A DNA stretch of 7,364 bases. Origin: Spirochaetia bacterium. GTDB taxonomy: Bacteria; Spirochaetota; Spirochaetia; Treponematales; Treponemataceae. The stretch is taken from the NCBI GenBank assembly GCA_900770075.1, contig CAAGIZ010000221.1:1-7364 (forward strand). Reading direction: 5' to 3'. Positions 1 to 5,226 of the stretch are shown here, in pieces. The notes below the pieces were generated by a model, which was not told the DNA's origin, did not search any database, and worked only from the letters and a program-made list of their open reading frames with translations. Position 1 is the first letter of the stretch; the number at the start of each line of letters is the position of its first letter. Made by a program: the position numbers and the translations under genes.

Positions 1-141
1 AATGAATTTTTCCCGCGCATCTGCCGAAACTATATCTTTTGCCGATATACGCTGTATTACAGCCGTAATCTTAGACTGAATCTGCTTAGAAGAAACAGGA
101 GCAGGTATAGAACCTCTGACACCATAAAACCGAACTTTCAT
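1..141 (-). CDS. MBL-fold metallo-hydrolase, N-terminal fragment
   Basis: This is the first 47 codons of a leftward gene that runs off the left edge without a stop. The predicted N-terminus begins MKVRFYGVRGSIPAPV. The KVRFxGVRGSIP motif opens a family of metallo-beta-lactamase-fold hydrolases related to the PhnP/RNase Z group. The zinc-binding HxHxDH motif would lie outside the window, so activity and substrate cannot be judged. The ATG at 139-141 is supported by an AGGAAGAG ribosome-binding site at 144-151 and by the strong match of the first residues to the family N-terminus. The gene has its own promoter candidate at 218-246 and lies beyond the terminator of the tRNA operon, so it is probably transcribed separately. 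The family call rests only on the N-terminal motif. Confidence 0.72.
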   Translation of the reverse strand, partial: MKVRFYGVRGSIPAPVSSKQIQSKITAVIQRISAKDIVSADAREKFI

Positions 142-217
142 TTCTCTTCCTAAATAAAAACTCTACGCCCGCGATAACGCCAGGAAAAGGTATGCACAAA
201 CATATCTTCTTTATCAC

Positions 218-246
218 AATTTAAACGATACACCAGTCTTTGTCAA
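218..246 (-). promoter_or_regulatory. Sigma-70-type promoter candidate for the MBL-fold gene
   Basis: On the minus strand there is a perfect TTGACA at 241-246, a 17-bp spacer, and TAAATT at 218-223 as a 4-of-6 match to the -10 box. Transcription would start near 211, leaving a leader of about 70 nt before the ATG at 141. I see no riboswitch-like fold in that leader. The site lies just past the tRNA terminator, which suits an independent promoter. Confidence 0.5.
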
Positions 247-283
247 ATAACTTTAACAGACTGAACAGGAATGCATTTAAAAT

Positions 284-317
284 AAAAAAAAAGAGCTAGA
301 ACAAATCTAACTCTTTT
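284..317 (-). terminator. Rho-independent terminator of the tRNA-Thr/tRNA-Tyr operon
   Basis: Reading leftward, AAAAGAG at 311-317 pairs with CTCTTTT at 289-295, and TAGA at 306-309 pairs with TCTA at 297-300. One mismatch (310/296) separates the two helices, and the loop is 5 nt. The 3' arm merges into a run of nine T residues (284-292). The hairpin begins only 5 nt after the tRNA-Tyr 3' end, as expected for a terminator that closes a tRNA transcript. Confidence 0.85.
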
Positions 318-321
318 CAAG

Positions 322-403
322 TGGGGAGTGAAGGATTCGAACCTACGAAGGCTAAGCCAGCAGATTTACAGTCTGTCCCCTTTGACCACTCGGGAAACTC
401 CCC
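322..403 (-). tRNA. tRNA-Tyr (anticodon GUA)
   Basis: An 82-nt type II tRNA. The acceptor arms GGGGAGT and ACTCCCC pair perfectly, and the discriminator is A. The D-arm has CCC/GGG with the GAGTGGTCAAA loop typical of bacterial tRNA-Tyr. The anticodon loop CTGTAAA carries GTA at 367-369. A 13-nt variable arm contains a GGC/GCC stem, and the T-loop is TTCGAAT. The 3' CCA is not encoded: C-T-T follows the discriminator. Two stem pairs are imperfect, A27-C43 in the anticodon stem and U50-U64 in the T-stem. It lies 11 nt downstream of tRNA-Thr and is evidently cotranscribed with it. Confidence 0.96.
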
Positions 404-414
404 TAAATAAAAAA

Positions 415-487
415 AGCTGCCTGAAGGACTCGGACCCTCGACCCCGAGATTACAAATCACGTGCTCTACCAACTGAGCTAAGGCAGC
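415..487 (-). tRNA. tRNA-Thr (anticodon UGU)
   Basis: A 73-nt cloverleaf. The acceptor arms GCTGCCT and AGGCAGC pair perfectly, and the D-stem is GCTC/GAGC with the loop AGTTGGTA. The anticodon loop TTTGTAA carries TGT at 452-454. The five-base variable loop is GGGTC and the T-stem is GAGGG/CCTTC. The discriminator is U73 and CCA is not encoded (T residues follow). Two oddities are visible: a U29-U41 mismatch in the anticodon stem, and a T-loop reading TCCGAGT, so position 55, normally pseudouridine, is C. It is the first gene of the operon. The Thr(UGU)-Tyr(GUA) order matches the start of the thrU-tyrU-glyT-thrT-tufB cluster of enterobacteria, but here a terminator follows tRNA-Tyr. Confidence 0.95.
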
Positions 488-549
488 ATTCTTGTTTTTT
501 TATCCCGCCGGTTCAATCGTCTGAGGACTTACCCGCGCGATGTATTATT
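488..549 (-). other. Leader region of the tRNA operon
   Basis: About 55 nt between the predicted transcription start near 543 and tRNA-Thr, followed on the transcript by the mature tRNA. It contains a GC-rich patch (CGCGCGGG, 530-537) and a T-rich plus-strand run (494-500) next to the tRNA 5' end. I see no open reading frame or riboswitch; it is probably the 5' precursor segment removed by RNase P. Confidence 0.5.
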
Positions 550-578
550 ACTATAACAGGCAGAAAAAAAACTGTCAA
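550..578 (-). promoter_or_regulatory. Strong sigma-70-type promoter of the tRNA operon
   Basis: On the minus strand there is a perfect TTGACA at 573-578, a spacer of exactly 17 bp containing a T8 run, and TATAGT at 550-555 (5 of 6). Upstream, from about 579 to 616, the DNA is almost pure A/T with short A- and T-tracts, like an UP element. A second perfect TTGACA lies 14 bp further upstream at 587-592. Transcription should begin near 543, giving a leader of about 55 nt before tRNA-Thr that would be removed by processing. The quality fits a highly expressed stable-RNA promoter. Confidence 0.85.
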
Positions 579-615
579 TATCTTTTTGTCAAATTTTTTA
601 AAAGTTTTTAAAGAA

Positions 616-704
616 ATTGTCATTCTGAATTTGTTTCGGCTTCCATGCACGGATACAGCGCACTGTATCCGGTGCAGATGCTGAACTGAATTCAGCATGA
701 CAAT
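616..704. repeat. 89-bp imperfect palindrome (REP/MITE-like intergenic repeat)
   Basis: The outer arms 616-631 and 689-704 are 16-bp inverted repeats with one mismatch; the outermost bases are ATTGTCAT and ATGACAAT. The core GGATACAG at 651-658 pairs with CTGTATCC at 663-670 around the loop CGCA, and is extended by TGCAC (646-650) with GTGCA (672-676) past a single bulged G. The segments between core and arms also pair partly. The element could thus fold into one long hairpin or cruciform. No gene lies inside it. It sits between the 3' end of aroH and the A/T-rich upstream part of the tRNA promoter. The fold is not a classic terminator because no strong T-run follows immediately, but it may still stop or protect the aroH transcript. 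The TGTCATTCTGAA-type ends look like dispersed intergenic palindromes of other bacteria; that resemblance is from memory. Confidence 0.8.
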
Positions 705-729
705 AGTTTTTGAACGGCCCCGTGCCTTT
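705..729. other. Short spacer between aroH and the palindrome
   Basis: These 25 bp follow the aroH stop codon. There is no hairpin with a T-run here. Two related segments occur side by side, TTTTTGAACGG at 708-718 and TTTTTAACGG at 727-736, the latter crossing the aroH stop. I see no gene or clear terminator other than the adjoining palindrome. Confidence 0.5.
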
Positions 730-1137
730 TTAACGGCTCTGGTTTTCTGCAAAATCCGGCCTGAGTTTTTCTCCACCGTTTATGTAAACTGGTTTTACCT
801 CAGCTCCGGAAGGAAGATAAGCCGTAACGAGAACCCTTATCATTTTTTCAGGGCTTCCGTCGATTTCCGGTTCCTGACTGCAGAAAAGAGGTACCTTTGA
901 AACGTCGATTCCGCAGTCACCTCCCCGCCTTAAGGCAGCAGCAGGATTCATGGCAGTAAGGTCTTTTGTGGATGTAAACTGAACTGAAACTATGCTTTCT
1001 GCTGAAATTTTGTTTTCTGAAAAAAGTCTGGAACACATCTCCAGGACGTTTTTTGAGATGGATTCTTTCGTGTTTTCACAGCCGGTTGCCCCCCGGATTC
1101 CGTAAAGTCTTGTTTTGTGGGAAAAAATTGATTTCAT
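730..1137 (-). CDS. aroH: Chorismate mutase, AroH type
   Basis: A 135-residue monofunctional chorismate mutase, which converts chorismate to prephenate, the branch-point step toward phenylalanine and tyrosine. It belongs to the trimeric AroH family typified by Bacillus subtilis, and its length is normal for that family. Family blocks seen: YGIRGATGCENT near residue 12, IVSVQFTSTKDLTAMNPA at 49-66, VPLFCSQE at 82-89, IRVLV at 100-104, and PVYINGGEKLRPDF at 117-129... spanning the C-terminal lid. The residues matching the B. subtilis active site are present: R15 (Arg7), C86 (Cys75), E89 (Glu78), R101 (Arg90), Y118 (Tyr108) and R126 (Arg116). The start at 1137 has an AAGGAAA ribosome-binding site at 1144-1150. 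It begins 25 nt after the stop of the SPFH-like gene and is probably cotranscribed with it. No signal peptide is visible, so it is expected to be cytoplasmic. No regulatory ACT domain is present. Confidence 0.92.
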   Translation of the reverse strand: MKSIFSHKTRLYGIRGATGCENTKESISKNVLEMCSRLFSENKISAESIVSVQFTSTKDLTAMNPAAALRRGGDCGIDVSKVPLFCSQEPEIDGSPEKMIRVLVTAYLPSGAEVKPVYINGGEKLRPDFAENQSR

Positions 1138-1162
1138 ATTCTGTTTCCTTTTTTTTATTGCT

Positions 1163-1981
1163 CTATTTCAGTTCGTTCAGTGCCTTTAGCACTTCAGAAG
1201 AGCTGGGATTTGAAAGAAGTGAATTCAGTTCAGGATATTTTTTTAGCATTTCCCCGATTTTTGAAAGTTTTTTGACTGAATTTTCGTCTTCCATGATTTT
1301 TTTTGCATGCTGGGCTGCATATTCTGACAGGTTTTTATCGACCTGCTGCTGGAACTTTTCGTAGGAAGATTTTGCAAGAGCGTAAAGATTTAAGTCGGGA
1401 ACTGACGCTGTTTTTATAAAAATTTCATCGATGTTTATAAAGTCATATTTTTTCCTGAGTTCCAGTTTTTCGATGATTTCGGGAACATTGTATGATGCAA
1501 TCACCGTGTTTTCGTTCATCTTTATGATGTGCTGGCTCATTTCCTGAGAAATTTTTGCTGACATTTTATTCATGTATTCTTCAAGGGAGTCCTGTCCTGT
1601 CAGGTTTTGTTCTGATACCAGTTCCGGCAGTTTTTCCAGATCCGGCGAAAGGTAGATTTCAAATTCAAACCTGTAGGAAAAATCCGGTTCACCTTTTATG
1701 AGTGCCGAATAGATTTTGCCTGAGGGAAGTTCTCCTGAAAAAGACTGGGCAAAAAGTTTTGATGTCCTGTCAAAAACAAAAATCTTTGCATTTTTGGGGA
1801 TTATCCGTTCCCAGCGCCAGCAGAACCTGTCGTTTTCGATTATTTGTCCGTAGTTTCCCGAAGTTTTTGAAACCATTACGCCGGCTTTTCCGGAAGGAAC
1901 CTGAAAGCTTACATAGCCAAGAAAGAACACGAATCCTGAAAATAAAAGAATTATTATCGTGCCGATAAAGCCCTTTTTCAT
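1163..1981 (-). CDS. Membrane-anchored SPFH/Band 7-like protein
   Basis: A 272-residue protein with one N-terminal hydrophobic helix (about residues 6-25) and a large hydrophilic remainder, so probably an inner-membrane-anchored protein. Directly after the helix, FQVPSGKAGVMVSKTSGNYG (26-45) followed by ENDRFCWRWERIIPKNAKIFVFD (49-71, given by position) resembles the opening of SPFH/Band 7 domains. That opening has a VxxGxxGVV strand, then a G/W-rich turn and an I/P strand. Residues 95-200 look like an alternating strand/helix SPFH body. Residues 205-260 are strongly helical and charged, like the coiled coil that drives SPFH oligomerisation. SPFH proteins form membrane scaffolds that often modulate membrane proteases, but nothing here identifies a partner. 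The start at 1981 has an AAGGTG-type site at 1986-1994. It is the first gene of an apparent operon with aroH. Similarity to SPFH is remote; a lineage-specific lipid-facing or periplasmic protein is possible. Confidence 0.6.
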   Translation of the reverse strand: MKKGFIGTIIILLFSGFVFFLGYVSFQVPSGKAGVMVSKTSGNYGQIIENDRFCWRWERIIPKNAKIFVFDRTSKLFAQSFSGELPSGKIYSALIKGEPDFSYRFEFEIYLSPDLEKLPELVSEQNLTGQDSLEEYMNKMSAKISQEMSQHIIKMNENTVIASYNVPEIIEKLELRKKYDFINIDEIFIKTASVPDLNLYALAKSSYEKFQQQVDKNLSEYAAQHAKKIMEDENSVKKLSKIGEMLKKYPELNSLLSNPSSSEVLKALNELK

Positions 1982-2003
1982 AAAGCACCTTTTTATGTAT
2001 ACT
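1975..2003 (+). promoter_or_regulatory. Promoter candidate for the membrane-protein/cca operon
   Basis: On the plus strand TATACT at 1998-2003 is a 5-of-6 -10 box. A weaker TTTTCA at 1975-1980 (4 of 6) lies 17 bp upstream and overlaps the start of the divergent SPFH-like gene. Transcription would begin near 2010, leaving about 60 nt of leader before the ATG at 2073. If this is the real promoter, start codons upstream of 2010 cannot be used. Confidence 0.45.
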
Positions 2004-2042
2004 ATGGGAAGTGCGCTGTCACCGCATAAACATCAGGTTGAT

Positions 2043-2070
2043 TTTATAACGAAATCAAACCGGTTAGCAA
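2043..2070 (-). promoter_or_regulatory. Promoter candidate for the SPFH-like/aroH operon
   Basis: On the minus strand TTGCTA at 2065-2070 (4 of 6) and TATAAA at 2043-2048 (5 of 6) are separated by 16 bp. Transcription would begin near 2036, about 55 nt before the ATG at 1981. A closer TATACA at 1998-2003 would place the start inside the ribosome-binding site and is less likely. With the rightward promoter at 1975-2003, the two 5' transcripts would overlap by roughly 25 nt. Confidence 0.4.
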
Positions 2071-2072
2071 GC

Positions 2073-2498
2073 ATGAAGAAAAACAAGACCGCAGAAAAAA
2101 GTTCAGAAAGTCCTCAAAAAAAACGGAAAAAAATCAGGTATTTTTCGCTGTTCCGGAGGCTTCCCCTGCTGCTTTCCCTTACCCGCCGTGCCTTTATTTT
2201 TTCTTCCTGCGTTCTTACTGCTCAGATTGTCCTTTTTTTTTCCGGGAACATCCAGAATTTTCTCGATGAAAACCTGTCGTTGATTTTGTATTCAATCTGC
2301 TTCAGTTCCATCGGTACCGGATTTTTTGCGCTGGCAGCCTGTGCTGAATGTGTTTACTACATAATTACGACAAAAAAAACATATTTTTATGTTCACCTCG
2401 TAATTTTTATTATATTTTTAATTCTGGCGGTTTTTGTCTGCCTTTTTTCAAATGCAGTGCAAATCCTTTCCGGCGGAATTGTAAATGTACACCCCTGA
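2073..2498 (+). CDS. Small three-helix membrane protein, function unknown
   Basis: I do not recognise this 141-residue protein. It has a lysine/arginine-rich cytoplasmic-type N-terminus (about residues 2-30) and three hydrophobic segments near 39-57, 68-98 and 104-133, with a short tail ending GGIVNVHP. No catalytic motif is visible. By the positive-inside rule the basic N-terminus should be cytoplasmic. The frame is open upstream to an ATG at 1959 and further ATGs at 1995 and 2004. I prefer 2073 because the upstream starts lie on or before the predicted promoter and encode a low-complexity extension; the ribosome-binding site for 2073 is weak. A run of nine T residues (2233-2241) sits inside the first membrane segment. 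The stop is 15 nt before the CCA-adding enzyme, so the two are probably cotranscribed. Nothing shows that it acts on tRNA. Confidence 0.7.
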   Translation: MKKNKTAEKSSESPQKKRKKIRYFSLFRRLPLLLSLTRRAFIFSSCVLTAQIVLFFSGNIQNFLDENLSLILYSICFSSIGTGFFALAACAECVYYIITTKKTYFYVHLVIFIIFLILAVFVCLFSNAVQILSGGIVNVHP

Positions 2499-2513
2499 AA
2501 AAGCGAGAATGAA

Positions 2514-3935
2514 ATGAAAAAAATAAAAATTCCATACGAACTTAAAAAAATCAATTCAATTTTCCGGGAAGCGGGATTTGAAGCCTTTCTGGTAGGCGGA
2601 GCCGTGCGTGACCTTCTCCTGAAAAAACAGGCCAGCGACTGGGATTTAGCTACAAATGCCCGGCCACAGGATGTCATAAGGCTTTTCAGACACGTGATTC
2701 CTACGGGAATAAAACACGGAACCGTTACCGTTCACTTCATGCAGAAGCAGATTGAGGTTACGACTTACCGGGCGGATCAGGGCTATTCAGACGGCAGGCA
2801 TCCGGACAAGGTTGTGTTTGCTTCAACTATTGAAGAGGATTTGAGCCGGCGTGATTTTACGATGAATGCCATTGCTGCCAGCCTGGAAGACGGCCGGATT
2901 ACAGATCCTTTTGGAGGACAGGAAGATATTAAAAACGGAATCATAAGAACCGTGGGAAATCCTCATGAGCGTTTTATGGAGGACGGACTTCGGCCTGTAA
3001 GGGCCCTGAGGTTTGCATCCCAGCTGAATTTCAGTATAGAAAATCATACGCTTTCAGAAATTTCCGACGTTGAAATTCAGAAAAAAATTGCCTCTATTTC
3101 CATGGAACGCTTCAGGGATGAATTCTTAAAAGTCATGAAAAGTCCCGTACCTTCCGTAGGGCTGTTTCTTATGGAAAAGACCGGGATATTAAAGCTTTTT
3201 ATTCCTGAACTTGCGGAAGGAAGGGGTGTTTCTCAGGCAGATGCCAGAGGCTTTCATCAGTACGACGTTCTGGATCACAACGTTTTTTCCTGTGACGGTG
3301 CTCCTCAGGAAAATTACATCGTCAGGCTGGCCGCCCTTTTTCATGATGTAGGAAAGGTTAAGGCAAGGAATGTGGCTCTGGAAGAAAATCCTGCCAACCC
3401 TTCGGAAAAACTGGAAATAATTCACTTCTGGAAGCACGAGGTATATTCCGCTGAAATTACGGAAAAAGTCCTTACCCGCCTGAAATTTTCAAATGCCGAG
3501 ATTAACAGAGTCTGCCACCTGATACGGGAGCACATGTTCCATTTTCAGCAGGACTGGAAAGATGCTTCTGTAAGGCGTTTTTTAGTCCGTGTCGGAAAAG
3601 ACTGCCTTGATGACCTTTTTGCCCTCAGGCTTGCTGACAATTACGGAAAAAACTGCGAAAAGGCAGGTCCGGACAGCCCGGTTGTAAAAAATCTTCTGGA
3701 ACTGAAGGAAAGGATAAAAAAAGTCGAAGAATCCCATTCCGCTCTGAGCCTGAAAGAACTAAAAGTGAACGGCAGGGACTTGATGGAAAACGGCATTCCG
3801 CCGGGAAAAAAACTTGGATTTATTCTGAACGAACTTTTTCAGGCCGTCCTGGATGATCCGTCCATGAACGACCGTGAAAAGCTTCTTGAAGTTGCAGGAA
3901 AAATCAGCGAAAAAAGCAGACAGACTCTAATCTGA
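2514..3935 (+). CDS. cca: CCA-adding enzyme (class II tRNA nucleotidyltransferase) with HD domain
   Basis: This 473-residue cytoplasmic enzyme adds or repairs the 3' CCA of tRNAs using CTP and ATP without a template. The N-terminal nucleotidyltransferase head shows GGAVRD (28-33), the metal-binding SDWDLAT (41-47; D42, D44), HGT (68-70), and the block TTYRADQGYSD-GRHPDKV (83-100). It continues with EEDLSRRDFTMNA (107-119) and the nucleotide-recognition motif EDGLRPVRALRF (156-167). The intact segment between motif A and RRDFTMNA is the flexible loop that CC-only enzymes lack, so this is probably a full CCA-adding enzyme, though A-only activity cannot be excluded by eye. Residues about 250-380 form an HD-type domain with LFHDVGK (275-281) and further histidines near 255, 308 and 340. 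The start at 2514 gives the expected N-terminus; its ribosome-binding site is weak. The 3' end overlaps the convergent avtA by 9 bp. Both tRNA genes in this window lack CCA and would need this enzyme. Confidence 0.94.
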   Translation: MKKIKIPYELKKINSIFREAGFEAFLVGGAVRDLLLKKQASDWDLATNARPQDVIRLFRHVIPTGIKHGTVTVHFMQKQIEVTTYRADQGYSDGRHPDKVVFASTIEEDLSRRDFTMNAIAASLEDGRITDPFGGQEDIKNGIIRTVGNPHERFMEDGLRPVRALRFASQLNFSIENHTLSEISDVEIQKKIASISMERFRDEFLKVMKSPVPSVGLFLMEKTGILKLFIPELAEGRGVSQADARGFHQYDVLDHNVFSCDGAPQENYIVRLAALFHDVGKVKARNVALEENPANPSEKLEIIHFWKHEVYSAEITEKVLTRLKFSNAEINRVCHLIREHMFHFQQDWKDASVRRFLVRVGKDCLDDLFALRLADNYGKNCEKAGPDSPVVKNLLELKERIKKVEESHSALSLKELKVNGRDLMENGIPPGKKLGFILNELFQAVLDDPSMNDREKLLEVAGKISEKSRQTLI

Positions 3936-3944
3936 AAACTTTTT
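3911..3944. terminator. Weak bidirectional terminator candidate at the cca/avtA 3' overlap
   Basis: AAAAAG at 3911-3916 can pair with CTTTTT at 3939-3944, and CAGA at 3921-3924 with TCTG at 3931-3934. The two helices are separated by a symmetric 4x4 internal loop. Either strand ends in a T-run, so the hairpin could end transcription of both cca and avtA. The stem is A/T-rich and interrupted, so the call is tentative. No better terminator is visible nearby. Confidence 0.3.
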
Positions 3945-5225
3945 GTACATTTCGGCAATAATTTTTATTCCTTCGTCTACTTCCTGCTCTTCGCCTGCGT
4001 AGTTTATGCGGAGGCATTTGTTGTAGTGCGGGTGTCCGCATACAGGAGGAAGTCCGCCTGCCCTGTCGTCTCCGAAGAAAAAGTATTCTCCGGGAACAAC
4101 TATTACGCCTTTCTTTTTCAATTCAGCATAAAACTGCAGGGTTGGAATTTTCAGGTCTTTCAGAAGCAGCCACTGGAAAATCGAGCCTTCGCTTTTGTGA
4201 ACTGCATAATTTGTTCCTGAAAAATACCTGTGAAAGGCAGCGGATGCTTTTTTTGCCTTGTTTTCGTAATACGGACGGACGAAATCCCTTGCTTTTTCTA
4301 CAAGAAGGCCTGTTTTTATTAAATTTTCTGCAAGAGCCTGACCGAAAGAGCCGGAAGCAAGGGCTGCAATTGCGTTCATGTTTCCGATTGCAGTTACTAT
4401 TTCTTCCGGCGCAATGATTATTCCCGTTCGCAGGGATGGAAGTCCGATTTTGCTAAGGCTCATGCTCAGGATTACGTTTTTGTCATAATATGGGCTTGCG
4501 TCATCCGTAAATATGATGTTTGGCCATGGAAGACCATAGGCATTGTCGATGATGAGGGGGATTCCGTATTTTCCGGCAATTGAAGAAAGACGCCTTATTT
4601 CCGAATCTGTCAGGACATTTCCAGACGGATTTGTAGGACGGGTTACGCAGATTGCCCCGACCAGAGGATTGTTTTTCATGTATTCTTCCAGCAGGTCAAA
4701 ATTTACGTGATACTTGAAAGTGTGGTCTTCGTACTCTTCCCAGGTTGAAGGAATTGAAACAAACATGTCTTCTTCAATTCCCTGATCGGCATAACCTATA
4801 TATTCCGGTGCAAGGGGAAAAACAATCTTTTTTTTGGCCTTTATACCTTCTGAGCTGAAAGTTCCTGCCAGCAGGTTGAACAGGTAGAAACAGGCGCTCT
4901 GACTTCCGTTTGAGATTGCCACATTCTCCGGACCGATTTTCCACCCGTAGGTTTTTGAAAGATAGCCTGCAACGGTTTCAATAAAGGACATCCTTCCCTG
5001 CGGGCTGTCGTAAAGTCCTATGAGATTTTCAAAATCATCACCACTGTCCATTATTTTCTGCATTTCCTGCCTGTACATGGCAGAAATTTCAGGAATTAGC
5101 GCAGGATTTCCGCCTCCAAGCCTGTGAGGCTTTACCCCTTCTGGAAGAGGCCTTCCTATGTCATCCATCAACTGTAAAATACCTGACTTGCTGCAGAATT
5201 TCGTACCTGTATCGCTGAAAATCAT
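3927..5225 (-). CDS. avtA: Valine-pyruvate aminotransferase
   Basis: A 432-residue PLP-dependent, fold-type I aminotransferase closely resembling enterobacterial AvtA (about 417 residues) over its whole length. AvtA interconverts L-valine plus pyruvate with 2-ketoisovalerate plus L-alanine in the cytoplasm. Matching blocks include HRLGGGNPALIPE (34-46), LYDSPQGR (71-78), SNGSQSACFYLFN (105-117), FPLAPEYIGYAD (136-147), RPTNPSGNV (196-204), IDNAYG (226-231) and SMSLSKIGLPS (254-264). K259 is the expected Schiff-base lysine, D227 and Y230 should contact the cofactor, and R406 in CLRINYA is the carboxylate-binding arginine. The ATG lies one base past the clpC stop. Its GGAAGG ribosome-binding site (5231-5236) is inside the last codons of clpC, which indicates translational coupling. 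No separate promoter or leader is possible in the gap. The stop overlaps the convergent cca. Confidence 0.95.
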   Translation of the reverse strand: MIFSDTGTKFCSKSGILQLMDDIGRPLPEGVKPHRLGGGNPALIPEISAMYRQEMQKIMDSGDDFENLIGLYDSPQGRMSFIETVAGYLSKTYGWKIGPENVAISNGSQSACFYLFNLLAGTFSSEGIKAKKKIVFPLAPEYIGYADQGIEEDMFVSIPSTWEEYEDHTFKYHVNFDLLEEYMKNNPLVGAICVTRPTNPSGNVLTDSEIRRLSSIAGKYGIPLIIDNAYGLPWPNIIFTDDASPYYDKNVILSMSLSKIGLPSLRTGIIIAPEEIVTAIGNMNAIAALASGSFGQALAENLIKTGLLVEKARDFVRPYYENKAKKASAAFHRYFSGTNYAVHKSEGSIFQWLLLKDLKIPTLQFYAELKKKGVIVVPGEYFFFGDDRAGGLPPVCGHPHYNKCLRINYAGEEQEVDEGIKIIAEMYKKFSD

Positions 5226-5226
5226 T

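Noticed and set aside
328..900. Open frames across the tRNAs and palindrome (328-684, 513-776, 697-900)
   Set aside because: They read through tRNA genes, the tRNA promoter or the palindrome, or overlap aroH, and show no protein-family features.
1138..1162. T-box, attenuator or riboswitch controlling aroH
   Set aside because: The gap upstream of aroH is only 25 nt, too short for such a leader, and holds just an A-run and the ribosome-binding site.
1053..1364. 103-codon plus-strand frame opposite aroH and the SPFH-like gene
   Set aside because: It crosses the junction of two well-supported minus-strand genes, and its Ser/Phe-rich sequence is the complement of their A-rich codons.
1959..2072. 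Longer N-terminus for the small membrane protein starting at 1959 or 2004
   Set aside because: These starts overlap the divergent gene or the predicted -10 box, lack a ribosome-binding site, and add a stretch with no domain character. The 2073 start is favoured but not proven.
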